DNA of 64,000 nucleotides from Halichondria panicea (GCF_963675165.1 NC_087387.1:3870990-3934989), one strand, 5' to 3'. Shown: positions 21,841 to 34,189, counted from the first letter of the stretch. Translations and numbers: made by a program. The notes: a model not told the origin generated them from the letters alone.

Positions 21841-22178
21841 CCATGGCATGATCAATGCTGCCAAAAGTGCAAAGTCTAAATTAATGACTTTGGCATCAGA
21901 TGAAAGGAGTATACCAGGATTATCAAACAATGACAAACTCTATATAATTATACGTACATACAGAGATATCCGCTAACATCTCAGTAATATAAACTTTTTA
22001 ACGTCAATCTATCATGGTTGTTATCTGTTCCCAAAGACCAAAGACCATGGCTACATGCATACTGATTCCGTACATCATTTATTTGAAGTCATATTGCATG
22101 TCCCTATATATAGTAACATATCCTAATATGGTATAACCTCCCAATAAATTAAACAACACCTCCGAATAATGGACTTAC

Positions 22179-22277
22179 TTGATTTTGTACATTAACATCT
22201 GCTCCACTGTCAATGAGTTGCTGCACTATCTTGAGATGTCCTTTACGACTAGCCCAGTAGAGAGCAGTAGTACCTTC
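22179..22277 (-). CDS. Single-ankyrin exon, EGT type, copy 3
   Basis: The exon is 99 bp and phase 0, acceptor ttaacag and donor gtaagt. It reads EGTTALYWASRKGHLKIVQQ and ends NVQNQ. The open frame and both splice sites are intact. Flanking introns match those of the copies at 997, 14817 and 35798. Confidence 0.85.
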
Positions 22278-22404
22278 CTGTTAACCAGTGCAGTGAATTA
22301 GCAATTATACGGAGAGAGGGACAGAGTGAACGATACATAATTAACATAAAATCGGAAAAACATTACTAAGTGGAAGTATCCGAATTACATTGCAAATAAA
22401 ATGA

Positions 22405-22945
22405 AAGCACCACAGGTGCTGATGCCTCGGTAGAGATGCCAAAGCTACATAACATGAACTAATAGCTTTTGAACATTTTTGCTTTTGCTGCATGCAAACT
22501 CAAAGAGTGGGTAATGATTGACCATGATTGTTGTTAAAAACGATCGATGCCAAAAGTTCAAGTCTAAAATTAATGGCTGCCATCAACAGAGCCTTGCAGC
22601 TCTCTTCCTCACTCTTGCAGCTACCAATAGCTAGCGTTCTAGTGCAGAGCTAACTACTAAGTAGAGTAGTAACACTCAATAAACAAGTTTGGCTACGTGC
22701 TCTTCTGAAAAGGCTGCAATGGCATTCCAAGTAAGCAAAACTAGGCATAACTTGAGAACGAAGCATTATTTTGCAAATCCACAAATTAAAATCCAAGTAA
22801 ACATGACTAGAAGCCTATAGAAACTCTTACTTGCACTTGATTCATCCTTGAGCAGCTGTAGCAGTCTACACAGACAGACAGACAGACACACAAACACACT
22901 ACCATATACCTCGCTTGCGCATGCGCACCGAGGCATAATAAAAGC
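22405..22945. mobile_element. Insertion splitting a module intron
   Basis: The module intron is continuous in the other copies but is interrupted here between about 22405 and 22945. The insert starts with ggtgctgatgcctcggt and ends with gcgcaccgaggcat, giving terminal repeats atgcctcggt. Similar starts occur near 52855, 55485 and (inverted) 42165. Confidence 0.5.
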
Positions 22946-24250
22946 CTATACACTGTACATATAACCACGGAGGTCAATTGCTCTTGAGGATAATATAATT
23001 ATAATTATAGCTAAAATGACATTTACTCACAATAATTTATACCGGGTCTGTATCATAGCAACTGGGTGTGGTTTAACTACCATAAACTCTGCTTTCCTCA
23101 TGACCATACTGATTTTTTTTTATAGTTATAACACGGGTGTTGATGTGTACAAGGTGTTAATTACTTAATATTATGCAATATTTACTAGGTTCATAGTTTA
23201 ATGAGTTTTGTGCCCCTATATCCTTGGTCGTGTCAAAGCTGCATACAGTAACATAAAGCTATTGCTAATACACACAGGTATCTATAATCATAACGTTCTT
23301 ACGGTAGTTTTGCTGCATGCTAACCTGTTAATCACAGAGAGTGGGAAATAATTGACCATGCATGACTACTCTTAAAAAGGATGCCAAAAGTTCCGAGTCT
23401 AAAATCAACGGCTGATGTAATGATCCGAAATTCCTAATTCACATGCACAATAAAACGGTTCCTACGTGCATGTACAACAAAACTATACTATTGTGATGAA
23501 TACTTTACTCAAAGCACTGTGGGTGCTGATGCCACACGGTGGTGGAGCCAAAGTTTTACGGCATGAGGCTACTACCTACACAAGGCGCAACTTTTGACTA
23601 AAATGATTTTATATTCATGCATGTTGCTACAATTATGGGTGAAATCATAGATAAAAGAGATAGATAGGAGACATTTAGCGTCTCGAAAACTATCCCCGTT
23701 TCGTTCCGGGGTTTAATAGAGGCCGCCTATACTGTACATGGAAAAAAATTGCCAAAGACACACAGATGATTGTTTTACTGCTGCTGACCTTTCACTTCTG
23801 CTTGATACTTGAGGCTACATGCACTACTTAGTTAGGTTGTCCTAGCTATAATATAGGTGTTATTGGTACAGAAACATCCTAAAATAGTGAAATCAATGTT
23901 TCTGTACCTCCAGCTACTTCCTTGCAGTCAAAAAATTTTTAAATGACATCTAGTATAAAGGGACATCAAACAGAAGTTGTGTGGGGGCTCGGAAAAGACT
24001 GAATTTTCCAAAACAGCCTTAGAAGTAGTTTTCCCGGGGATATAGGGAGCGAAACACGGCTGTATCTTAGCTCAGTGTATGCATTTTATATGCAGCTTAT
24101 GAGAGCACGTGATCCGTTTCCAATCTCTTTTACCTATACTGAATTATGGTGAAATGTCCAGGAGGCGCCTTATTTCAAAGAAGTTATGGTAGCTTAACAA
24201 CATGCAGTTAATTAATGGTGTGAAATGATCGACCTTGATTGTTGCTAAAA
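22946..24250. repeat. Module intron copy with further repeats
   Basis: 22946-23640 matches 15040-15960. The segment 23650-24125 interrupts the match to the third stretch and is probably another insertion (begins near ataaaagagatagatagg, ends near caatctcttttacctat). No gene. Confidence 0.5.
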
Positions 24251-25250
24251 AGAATTCATTCCATTAAACACATGCATATAATACTAGGGGCATGCAAAGC
24301 ATGATTGGGGCGAGCGTGCGCAAATTGTGCATCTGCATGGGTTATACGATTTCTATGCTAGCCATTACAGCAAAATAACTGGGTGCACAGCCTAACAGGA
24401 AGTCTGGAAGATGAAGGTTACCACAACAACTCCTTCTGGACTCAAGTACAAGAAAGCGATTGAGTCTGTAGTGTGTTAGTATAATTGCAACGTGGCCCAT
24501 GCAGTTGCATGCCTGCTTTACAATAGTGACAGCCAGCCCAGGAACATCAGCATAGGATGATAGATTCCAGTTCACTGTTAAATAAGGCAGCCCTTCTTGA
24601 ACTGCTCTAACCCCGAAGTTGCATCCATGCAATCAGAGTGAAAAGTATCTGAGTGAAAGTTATCAATCATAATTATGGCGCAACATTTTACACAGCATGG
24701 GGAAAGATGTGTCTGTAAAACCTATGAGGAGAAGGTTAGGACTGGAAGGAGATATTATCACATTAGCTGGACTCCGGTTTATACAAGGCTATTAGTAACT
24801 GTGAATGAACAATTCTTGGCAAGTAAAAGCTGCTCTGACCTGTTAATGTTGTAAAAAGGTGCCGAGCTGCCATAGTGTCTGGTCTCTGTGTTGTTGTGCT
24901 GTTGAGCTAGCAGGTTTATTATCACAAAACACAAGACTTGTAAGTGAAACATGGCAAGTAAGCTGCTGTGACCTCCTGCAGTCGTGCCTGTGTGATCTCA
25001 GGCTCAGAAGGTCAGTTGCTCTGACCTGCTGTAGGCGTGCTTGTAGCTTCAAGAGTCTCTGTACAAGCTGTGTCTTGTCTGAGCCTTCTTTGCTGATTGT
25101 TAATTAGCTCTTGTGCCCATGTGCAGCTTTCATGTAAAAGTTGGTAAAGGATCACGAATTCAAAAAACAAATATCGTGCCGGTCCACGATACACACACAC
25201 ACACACAGACAAAATTGCTAGGAAGGGACTCGCTTCGCTCGCCCAAATTA
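24250..25250. other. Unclassified repeat-like sequence
   Basis: No domain is seen in the two open frames here (24342-24632 minus; 24859-25107 plus). Direct repeats of a cytosine/guanine-rich stretch (gctgctgtgacctcctgcag, gttgctctgacctgctgtag) lie near 24960-25035, and an (AC) run near 25192. Confidence 0.35.
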
Positions 25251-26379
25251 TTATATTATAGATAAAGACATTATTTTGAAAGATATGCTTATATTTTTAT
25301 TGCATTTTGGGGCAACCGTACAGCTATTTGGCTCTAGAGTCCTCAGCAGACATTTCCGTGGGTTCTAGTATTTGTGTGTTTCAATGCAAGGAAACCACAC
25401 CCACCAATAGCTTGGGATGTGAAATACCGATGCGTGAGAGTTTATCCCAGTTTTAACTTTCACATCTTCTGTCTGCCCTCGAAAAACGTGAAATTTTGCA
25501 CCTTACGTATTAAGTACAGAACCTCAATTATCCAGCCCTCCATTATCCGGAACCTCGATTATCCGGCAGAGCAATTTTCTTTTAGAAAATGGGTGTGTGT
25601 CCCTTGAATGTGCATATGCGTTGTAGTGTTACTATGCAGTGTACAAAATTGCAGCCGGTCATCGGCCAATTTCCGTGCAATTCACACAAATGACCTAGCA
25701 AAACAGCACATGGTCAGCCCTTGTGACCGATCAATCATTTGGGGGTGTGGCTCAATTTATCCAAGCATGCGCAGAAGAGTTAGCAAACACATGGCTAAAA
25801 GTTGCTAGTCTCAGAGTCTTTATTTTTGTGTAGTCTCTCAGGCTCTGTGACACAGTGTAGCTATGTACATCTAGCTACATGTTTAATCAGCTATAAAGTA
25901 TACTATACAGTTTAGTGAAGTTCTCTAGCTCTAATCTAACTTCGAAAAGTATGTTAAAAATTGATATGATATTGATGATCAAATTATAAACACCAGAAGA
26001 ATTGTACACAGTATAGACATGTGTGTATAGTGCTGTGCATGTCCTAGCAAATTAGTAGGGACACAGTTCAAGCTCTCTAGCTCTAGTCTTGAGAAAAGTA
26101 TGTTAAAAATTGCAAATTTGTAAGTAAGTATAGAGTATAGTTACATGTATGTATATATAGTGCAGCGATGTGCATGTCCTAGCAAATTAGTGATATGTCC
26201 AACCAATATGTTACTTGGTCCGACAAATGGCCTAGCAATTTTGAAAAGTTATTTTGTACACTGCTATGGAGACAGGCCTGCTGATCTTCTACGCATGTGC
26301 AGACAACCATGCGGCACTGCTCAGGTGCATTAAGGACTGGGACCAACATAAAAGAGACATTTATAAGAGACACTTCCCA

Positions 26380-26578
26380 TACAGAAATGTCAACGTTGTA
26401 ACAAGCTTGCTACAAGGTAGTTTGGTTGCAGAAAGGTTGTTACAACCTGTTTGCCAGGTTGTAACAACATTGCATTGTGGTTGTCATTCTGATTTACAAC
26501 CTTGTAAAATAGTTGCAGCAACATTGCGTTTGGTTGTTCATTTTGTAACAACCTGTTTACAACCTTGTAAAAGATAAA
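26380..26578. repeat. Array of GTTGTAACAAC-type motifs
   Basis: The motif gttgtaacaac/ttgttacaacct occurs several times in both orientations with tttacaaccttgtaaaa pairs, giving a low-complexity palindromic region without coding sense. Confidence 0.5.
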
Positions 26579-26635
26579 GTGTACCCTAATTGGAATTATT
26601 TTCAAATGTCAGCTGTCCAGAGGAGGTACGACATA

Positions 26636-27446
26636 GGTTGACCTTTCATTAATCGGTCGCTAATGAGTTACTCCCGTATTGCATTCCTGCAGCATGACAG
26701 GATCCACATTTACCTAGAGAAGGTGTGGCCTCAGGTCTTCAACTTTCACAGAAGAATTATGTTAGTGTACGGAGAATGAAGAAAATATACGGAAGCACAA
26801 CACCAAAACTTGCTCTTCTAGCTAGCTAAAAGACCGATCATAGCACTCCGCAGTAGTTATAAATAATGACTAGCTATAATTATCTTGTGACTTAAGAAGA
26901 ATAGTCATAGTTGGGCCAAGACAACTTAATTACATGCTTCACAATTGCAAGAGGGTCTTCTTTTTCTGAAAGTCTAAAAAAACCCACAACCACCCACTCC
27001 ATACCCTTATAAGGCTTATTTGTGACCACAACTTACCAGTGTAAAACATTTCTCTAACAGTCTAAAAACACCCACTCTCCCTTCATTTTTTTTTTTTTTA
27101 CAGACCGGCCTAGCTGGTCTATAAATTGCTGATGAAAGTTGTGAAACATGTTATTAAGTTGGCTTGGCCTTGAAGAAATGAGCTTACAGTGTAAGGGTTT
27201 GTAGCGCTTTCTATGGCTCCTGTCTTAATGTAACACTTACAGGACATTTCTAATGATACTAAGATTGATAGACTAAGCAGAAGATACCTTTTCAGAAGAG
27301 ATAAACACAAAGAGTAAAATAGTGCTGACGGGGCACAAAATACCTGCTGAGTCAACACAAAAACCTTGTGGGCATTACATCCTGTCATGCCGCAGGAATG
27401 CAATACGGGAGTAACTCATTAGCGACCGATTAACAAAAGGTCAACC
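26636..27446. mobile_element. 811-bp DNA element with 68-bp inverted repeats
   Basis: 26636-26703 and 27379-27446 are reverse complements with few mismatches (core gagttactcccgtattgca). The interior shows a poly-T and no transposase. Flanking sequences that resemble pogo-like ends (cctcaattatccagccc near 25524; aatcgaggctgtactgta near 27464) suggest nesting in a larger element. Confidence 0.7.
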
Positions 27447-27499
27447 CGTCAGCTGAATCAAATAATCGAGGCTGTACTGTAAAAATTACGAATCACCAA

Positions 27500-28420
27500 T
27501 CACACCGTAACGTTTGACATACGTTAGCTATGGTTGTACAGATTGCGATATATAGTGAAGGCGTCATATCCGGCACGAGGATATTATGTCATATTTGGCA
27601 GTACACAGGGTCTAAGCAAAGGTCACGTGCCCCTTTGTCTCTGTGGCGCTAGGTCATGTGACTGCAGTTAGGTTTTTGGGGAAGTACTGAGAAAGGCGAT
27701 TAGCCTAAATAATTAAGTGTTGGAGGCCCTCATCAGCCCCCCTCAACCGATAAATCAACATCGTCGGATGGAAAAGGTTATTGAATGGGAGGGTGGGAGG
27801 CAAGAGTTTGTTGAGCCATTGACATGTGTGTGGCAGATACTGCACACGCGTGATAAGGCCAGGGGCCAAGCCTTTGTTATCATATAGCATGTACCTCGAG
27901 GTAACGCTGCGGATAGACATTAAACTACATACCATGCAACCAGAAAAATTAATAATCTAATTCAGAGGGCACAATCTCCCATTGGAAGAAGAACGCCTTC
28001 GTTACTAGCATGGGATTTACCCCACCCACACAAGATAAACGAACCCTCTAGCCTAAAAAAGAGATATATACCCCCCTGCATAGCTGAACGAAACGGGGAA
28101 AGGAGGAACACGCAACAGACATTCTTTTGCCCCACATAAAAATCAAGACGGCCAAAGTCAATCATTGCATGTGCGTGCCCATGCCAAAACATTTGACTTT
28201 GACCTTAGGTTAATTGGGGTGAATAGAGCGACTCCAATTCCTGTTTCTTTGCTTGCACTCATTATCATAACAAGTTAACTAAACAGCGGTGATATTAATT
28301 GTCATCAGTGGCAAGTGGTGACTGTTCCTCCAGGGGCAGTATCTCAATCTACAGGTTGGGCTTAGCAGGGAATGTACTCACCACTTTCCCTAAGCTAACA
28401 AGATTTATATGTACCTAAGA
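27500..28420. repeat. Segmental copy shared with 2690-3560
   Basis: See the copy at 2690; order and orientation are the same. Open frames of 76 codons here have no recognisable domain. Confidence 0.65.
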
Positions 28421-28499
28421 TATTAGGGTGCAAGTGGTTTCGGAAACTAACCACGTCCCTTGCAGTCAGTGATTAACCTTATACCTAGCCCAATACCTA

Positions 28500-28990
28500 G
28501 TTTGCTTCGTTCTCTAAGTATGGCTAGTTTTGCTTACTTCGCAGCCTCTTCAGACTTAAGTGCAGAAAAGTCGGAATTTGCTATTCTTATGTATAGTAGT
28601 TCACTCTATATTCACTAGCGCTAGCTTTTGGTGGCTGAATAAGTGAGGAATGAGCTGCAAAGCTTGTAAAACTGCATGCGCTCATGCACGTAGCCATTGT
28701 TGAATGTCATTAGCTTAGGCTGTGTGTGCCTACTGGAATATAATTGTGTATCCTGCACACAACTATATACTTCTTGATGCTAAAGTAAAACTGAAGTATC
28801 AATAATATTGCAAACTGGCACATGCGCTCATGGGGTCAATAGCAGAGCTCCACGCCTATAATGCAATCATGCACCACCCAGTAATCAGATGTCTTTGTGA
28901 CGAGGGATAACTCATACGCTAGCTAGAAAGTTAGCAAGGCTAGGCAAGCAGATAACCTTAAATGGATCTCGAATTGATCAGGAGCTGGAA
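28500..28990. repeat. Segmental copy shared with 18480-19430
   Basis: Ordered matches as described for the other copy; noncoding. Confidence 0.55.
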
Positions 28991-29099
28991 CAAAAATGGT
29001 CCACTCTGCGTAGTTAAGGCCTGGGTCTGGCTCTAAATACCATAATTTAACACTACGGTCACACTGCTGTATTATTTGCATCATACAGTGTATGCTGCA

Positions 29100-29430
29100 T
29101 CTAAAATGAAGTTCAATGTTTTCTTTTTCCTAATTAGCTTCATTCAATTATGCTAATTAGCCCCAAAAACGGTGATGACGTCATGCCACTTTTAGGAACT
29201 ACAAATGCGGCCATAAAGATGCCAAGATCAAGCTTCAAAAACAAAGCTATAGATGAACTTATCATTGCTAGGTACTAGTATCCGGCGGGGGAAGAGTAGG
29301 AGTAACTGTATTCTTGAGATACACAGCATAGCCTGGCTGTCAGAACTAAAGAAGCCAGTATAGCTAAGGCAGTTTTGCACATATTGACTTCCCCTGCTGG
29401 AAATACAATCATGACAACCTATACTCTATA
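29100..29430. repeat. Inverted copy of 19960-20310
   Basis: Reverse complement of the plus-strand copy, with the signal-peptide-like frame on the minus strand. Confidence 0.55.
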
Positions 29431-29739
29431 AACTAGTCACACCTTGTGCAAGTCCACCTGCAAGTCCACCGCATTTCTTGCTAATGCACCTACAGTACAG
29501 GTCAGCTGAAAGTTAAACGTTATAACGCGTTGCGTTAGCGTGTGCACGCGTTAGCTTCTCGTTATTCACGCATTACATATCGTTAACGTTTCCTGGAAAA
29601 TTAACGTTCTTATCAGTAAGACTTCCTGGTACTATGCAAACCTAATTTATAGTTTTAAATAAACAGAACCCATAATGTTAAGGAAACTACAGCTAGGAGC
29701 TTTGTGCACATTCATAATACAGCACACTACACTACTAAA

Positions 29740-30063
29740 CTAGTTCTCGGTTTCTTTGCCACTGGAGGAGTCTTTCCTTTGAAGATAGTTCAAAAGCCTT
29801 CCTCCCTCGTCGATTGCCCTAATACAATTTTTCCAGGCCATCTCTCTCTGCTCACTCCCCTCTAGAGGCCAATAAGTGAAAGTATTGGCCTTGATTAAAA
29901 GGAGCACTTCAGCATCAAGGGCCTTTTTCCCTCTCGTGCCACTGCAGTTACACTCTTTTCTCTGTTGAAGAGTGAAAAGCAACTCCGCCTGCTTCAAAGC
30001 GAAGTTTCGACGTGAGGGACAACGGATCTTCAGCGATAACAGCCTATCAGCTGAGAGAGGGCT
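29740..30063 (-). CDS. BEN-domain gene, last exon: BEN domain
   Basis: The 324-bp exon follows a polypyrimidine-rich acceptor (tatcaacag) and ends in a stop. The product has the BEN signature: RRNFALKQAELLFTLQQRKE, NCSGTRGKKALDAEVLLLIK, then W-PLEGSEQREMAWKNCIRA and IDEGGRLL. BEN domains bind DNA or chromatin proteins in animals and also occur in some DNA viruses. Its place between the inverted repeats of a Tc1-like element suggests cargo. Recognition is from memory of the family pattern. Confidence 0.65.
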   Translation of the reverse strand, partial: SPLSADRLLSLKIRCPSRRNFALKQAELLFTLQQRKECNCSGTRGKKALDAEVLLLIKANTFTYWPLEGSEQREMAWKNCIRAIDEGGRLLNYLQRKDSSSGKETEN

Positions 30064-30140
30064 CTGTTGATATAAAAAAAAAACATGTGTAAGTTTGACA
30101 CTAATGTACACATAAAATTAAAATTAATGTACGTACGTAC

Positions 30141-30305
30141 CTGGTTATCCTTAGGTTCTTGAGTGGAATGGTCGCTAGGCGTAGTGGTGTTGAAAGACGT
30201 AGACGGAATCACAGGATGAGAAGGGGTTGTAGCTCGAGAGGGGGTAATTGGAGGAAAGTCAACCGATCGGAGAGCAGGTATTTGAAGGGGAGCATGTACA
30301 TGTAT
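30141..30305 (-). CDS. BEN-domain gene, exon 3 (Pro/Ser/Thr linker)
   Basis: 165 bp, phase 0 at both ends, acceptor tttaattag and donor CAG|GTACGT. Reads APLQIPALRSVDFPPITPSR and continues Ser/Thr/Pro-rich to EPKDNQ. Confidence 0.45.
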
Positions 30306-30354
30306 CTAATTAAAAGTAAAATTAATAATTATTGTGGTCATGTACACTGTATAC

Positions 30355-30420
30355 CTTATCTTGTACAGCTTTCAGTTCGGACTCAATGCGCTTCAGAGAT
30401 GTTTCAACATGCGCGGAAAA
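30355..30420 (-). CDS. BEN-domain gene, exon 2 (coiled-coil)
   Basis: 66 bp, phase 0, from acceptor ttgctag to donor AAG|GTATAC; reads AHVETSLKRIESELKAVQDK, a short amphipathic helix. The upstream junction is uncertain. Confidence 0.4.
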
Positions 30421-30437
30421 CTAGCAATTGATCACAC

Positions 30438-31021
30438 CTGCAGCTATGGCTTGTTGAGCTAGCTGGTTCTTGTTCGTCCGTCTGTGTTTGTACATCTGTC
30501 GTCCCTATTACTATGTGATATGTGTTGTTTTCCGATCTCAGAATATCCTCTATATCAGAATCACTGTCTGATGTCAAATCATCAAATGGATCACGATTAT
30601 TTGGTGGTGATTTCGTGTTGCTGATGGAACCAGAAATCAGTTGTGGTGGAGGTGATCCCATATTCATTGTAAAGTCGTCTCTCAACTTGTTTGCCGCCTT
30701 CTTTTTTATAGGTTTGCTAGGAGTTTGTCTTTTTTGGGGGGCAGGTGTTTGCTGTGGCTGTCTATTCAACGTCTCCAATTTTTTGGCCTCTCCAAAAGAC
30801 TGAGCAGTGGCAACCACCACAGCTTCGTACCTTACTTCAGCATATCTGGCGACACATTCTGAGCCCTCTTTGAGAGTGATTGGCGAGGGCTCTACAATTT
30901 CCTTCACTGAAACAGCACACAATTGATTGTCCTCTATAAACTTCACAATGAAATACGGAGGAGCAGTAGAAGCAAGTACAGCTTGACGAACAGCCTGGCG
31001 CTCAGTAGCCATCTCATTCAA
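30438..31021 (-). CDS. BEN-domain gene, exon 1
   Basis: From ATG at 31021 (MNEMATERQAVRQAVLAS) an open frame encodes a possible N-terminal globular part (PPYFIVKFIEDNQLCAVSVK, CVARYAEVRYEAVVVA), then a Pro/Lys-rich linker (KRQTPSKPIKKKAANKL) and an acidic DSDSDIEDIL stretch. The exon probably ends near 30438 (GCAG|GTGTGA), but its phase does not fit the next exon, so the donor could be further upstream or a small break exists. The organisation (N-terminal region, charged linker, C-terminal BEN) is usual for animal BEN proteins. Confidence 0.5.
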
Positions 31022-31245
31022 AGTTTGAATTATAATTTACAGCTGCATGTTAAATTAATGTATGTACATGCGTAACTACTTATAGTAATGTTTTGGTATC
31101 CATGTACATTTTGTAAAGTTACTTGACCTTTTAACTTTAATGATTTCATTTTCCAACACAATTATTATTATAATAATATTCATTCCTTATGTAAACATTA
31201 TGGTAAACAGATAACAATTAGTAACCAGATGGTCCACCTTTCACT

Positions 31246-31840
31246 TCAATAACTTTTGGTATAACTTTTTTTTAAATGTCCGACAAATTTAGAACATACA
31301 GCAGGGGTGAGAGTTCTCCAAAACGCCTTAATTCCTTGCGTGAGCTGGGTCAAATTTCTGGGTTTGTACTCGATTCTAAGATAATGTTTCAGAGCATGCT
31401 CAATTGCAATTGGCCTGGGCTTGAAGCAGGGGTTTTCCACTAATTGACATCGTTTTCTTCATACCATGCTTTAGCATAACAACTCGTGTGCTTTGGGTCG
31501 TTATCCTGCATGAACCGATGACCATCAGGATACACTGTGCTCAGAAAGGGTATTAACGATGCTTCTAGGATTTGCACATATCTTGTGGCATTCATTATGC
31601 CAGAAAAAATGACAATTTGAGTGGCGCCTCTCCTCGAAATACCAGCCCACACATGGAGTTTAGGTGGGTGCTTCGGTCTCATTCTATATACAACTGGCTG
31701 CCCTAACTTTCGAAACGTTACTAGCCTATTCAAATCCAGTTGAATCGAGCACTCGTCAGTGAATAGCACATCCTTAAACTCCGTGATCGTGTGCTTATAG
31801 ACATTCTCCCCATTATCAATGTTTATTAGAGAAAGGTAGG
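31246..31840 (-). pseudogene. Tc1/mariner transposase, broken
   Basis: The DDE-type catalytic region contains FTDECSIQLD (first Asp), HVWAGISRRGATQIVIFSG, and MQDNDPKHTS (second Asp). The third acidic residue region (PASSP...) is interrupted by an indel near 31400, after which LKHYLRIEYKPRNLTQLTQG continues in another frame. The N-terminal helix-turn-helix region is absent: upstream of about 31840 no coding sense remains. Confidence 0.8.
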
Positions 31841-32202
31841 TGTACCTCAGTGAGTGGCATATAGTTTAAGTGAAGTTCCTGGACCAGGAGTTATGAGTAC
31901 TTCAGTGAGAGGTTGGTGAGTTCAAGTGGATTTCCAGGAGTTGTGTGTAGTTCAGTGAGAGATAGAGAGTTCCAGGAACTTACTAGCTAATGTAATTAAC
32001 TTTTTAGCACATGAAGCCTGCTAGCTGCAAATTCCTGGAAGATTGAGCCCGCCTACTCAAAGTTACTAAGAAACCGCTCGTTATGCCCGCGGGTCGGTGC
32101 GTTAGACAAGCGTTAGCAAAGCGTTTTACACGCAGATTTTTTTTTATATTGTAACACGGTAAGGCTTCGTTATAACGTTTAACTTTCAGCTGACCTGTAC
32201 TG

Positions 32203-32795
32203 TATCAACGTGTTGCCCCCCCCCGGGACGTAAGGGGGAATTTGACTCCAATTTAACCTGAAATGTTGGCCCCATACTGGGGGATTTGACCTGGCTTTGC
32301 GTAGTAAAGACTGTTTTTATAACCTATTTGATGTGTGCAACTGCTTGGGGCTCAAAAATCTCCTGTTGACTGGATCCTTCCCCCACAAGGGGGAATTTGA
32401 CATGAGGTATGGTCAAATCCCTCATGAAAGGCGACACATTTATAGGTGCATAAAGATTCTTCCGGCAGCTAGCTAAGCAAGTACCTTGACCCATGACATC
32501 AATTGCAATTAATAAAGATTATGAATCTCATTAACACTACATACTCTACATCATCTACATTAAATGTAGGTAATCAGTGCTGGACCCAGGCCTTAACTAC
32601 ACAGTTTCAATAGTTTTGAGAATGTTAACTAGTTCTATCCAAGGTGAGGTAGCTTAGGTAGCAAGTATTTTTCATTCCAGTGGATATTATTATACCACTT
32701 CTAGTCGCATTCGAAGTTATGGCAACGTAAACCATCCTTGGCCTCAGAGCCATAAACTCTGATGTATAGTGGAGAATAAGTATTAATTGTACATA
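32203..32795. repeat. Repeat-like sequence with copies near 1560-1720 and 19500-19690
   Basis: 32590-32790 shares gtttttgaga..gttagctagttctatcc and cgaatttatggcaacgtaaacca with those places. 32210-32430 has cccacaagggggaatttgac-type inverted pieces. No gene. Confidence 0.45.
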
Positions 32796-34182
32796 TGTGA
32801 CAGGGCCTAGGAAAACACCCCTTAACGCGGGTGTACCCGAGTTTATTTTTATTGTTGAATCGGATAAAGTGTTCTCTAAGCTTCAAAATGATACCAAGAT
32901 CGACCTCCTAGCTATTTTCTATCCAGAGATATGTTCAAGGGAACGCTACGAAGGTATTGCAACGCCCTCCTCTTGAGTAAAACGCTCAAACGTCATGAAT
33001 AATTGAAGTTCAATTATTGCCTTCCGGGCACTTCCGTATACTCATAAAGCTTCGTAAAAGATGTTCTGGAGAAGACAAGTTAGTTAGATGAAGGCTAGGC
33101 GTTCTAGGACTCTCTAGCTAGCTAGTATAGCTATGTAGCTGGATTGCTTGGCACCTAGGAAGGATCTTCGAAGAAATAAAGAGGCAAAGACTCCCGTCGC
33201 TCGAATGGTAAGCTCTCATGTCTTGTTATAAGCTTGTACTTATTATCTGTGTAATGTATCAGTCTTATAAAAGATCCCTCACTTGTATGGAGCCTACAGA
33301 AAGTGTCTCTGTCCTTCATACAGCTTAAAGGAAGCCTAAGTGATCTATTATAGGTAGTCTTTCACTTAGTATTCGTCCGTATCGATCTAAGGCTTGATCC
33401 AACTTATTAGTAGCCTTATAAGAAGCTTTCCTCCTTTAATTTAGTACTGGTATCACTGCCATTGTGCTTAGTAGTAACAGGCCTGATGGGATGGGTGATC
33501 ACATCATGGAGGGCCCAGGAAACTGCGTGGAATTGTCGTATAACATATATATTGATGGTTCCCCCAGGTGGTGGTAAGTGTCAGAGGCCTGAGAAACGCT
33601 AGTCTATTGGCTAGAATGTAAGTGACATTGATATTGTGTCTATCTTAACTTACTACTTATCTGTAGGTTGTTATGGAGTGTTTATGAGGACAAGTGGCAC
33701 GGGATACGTACATCTAAAGAAACAAGAGTGGATCTACGCCAAGCTAGCTAGCTAGATAGCTGCTCTTTCTAATCTATTTCTGTTGCTAAATTATGTTTGT
33801 TAAGAAGTGGAGCTATAATATACCTGGCTCCTCTTGATGATTGTAAGTACTGGGCTGATGAAATAGTCCTGTACAAGTTGTCATCTTTTATTTGTTAAAA
33901 ATAATTAACAATAATAGGGAAATTCCCAGGGTATTTCCCCTCACGTAGACAGTAAATTTCATTATAAAAAATGAACGTTCGGTGAGTTTCTTCAACGTCC
34001 GCGCTTGACCTGTTTAAAGCTTCGTAGAGACCCAAATTTTTACAGGTAGGTAGAGGAAGGGTTGAAGTTAGCACCTGTGAAAAAAAAATTTTTTGCCCAT
34101 GTTTTTCATTTCTACTAAATTGGCCTATAGCTTAATTTAATTAGTGCCGCGTTAAGGGGGGTTTTCCTAGGCCCTGTCACAT
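32796..34182. mobile_element. 1387-bp DNA element with TGTGACAGG ends
   Basis: 35-bp terminal inverted repeats (32796-32830 and 34148-34182) starting TGTGACAGGGCCTAGGAAAA, with one mismatch. No transposase is recognisable. Several gtaagt/gtaagc donor-like sites lie inside (33209, 33574, 33620). Same terminal family as 40237-40657. Confidence 0.7.
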
Positions 34183-34189
34183 ACATCCT

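Larger units (their letters stand above)
29493..32202. mobile_element. 2.7-kb Tc1-like element carrying a BEN-domain gene
   Basis: Inverted repeats of about 35 bp begin CAGTACAGGTCAGCTGAAAG at 29493 and end at 32202, with TA on both sides. Subterminal regions contain repeated gttagcg/cgctaac motifs on both sides. Inside, on the minus strand, lie a truncated Tc1-type transposase (31246-31840) and downstream a multi-exon BEN-domain gene (29740-31021). The transposase lacks its N-terminal DNA-binding part and has a frameshift. Confidence 0.75.

Noticed and set aside
24342-24632. Minus-strand 96-codon frame as a gene
   Set aside because: No domain, no splice support and repeat-like surroundings; left as unclassified sequence.
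30159-30431. Plus-strand Arg-rich frame over the BEN gene
   Set aside because: Shadow of exon 3 and neighbouring introns on the minus strand.
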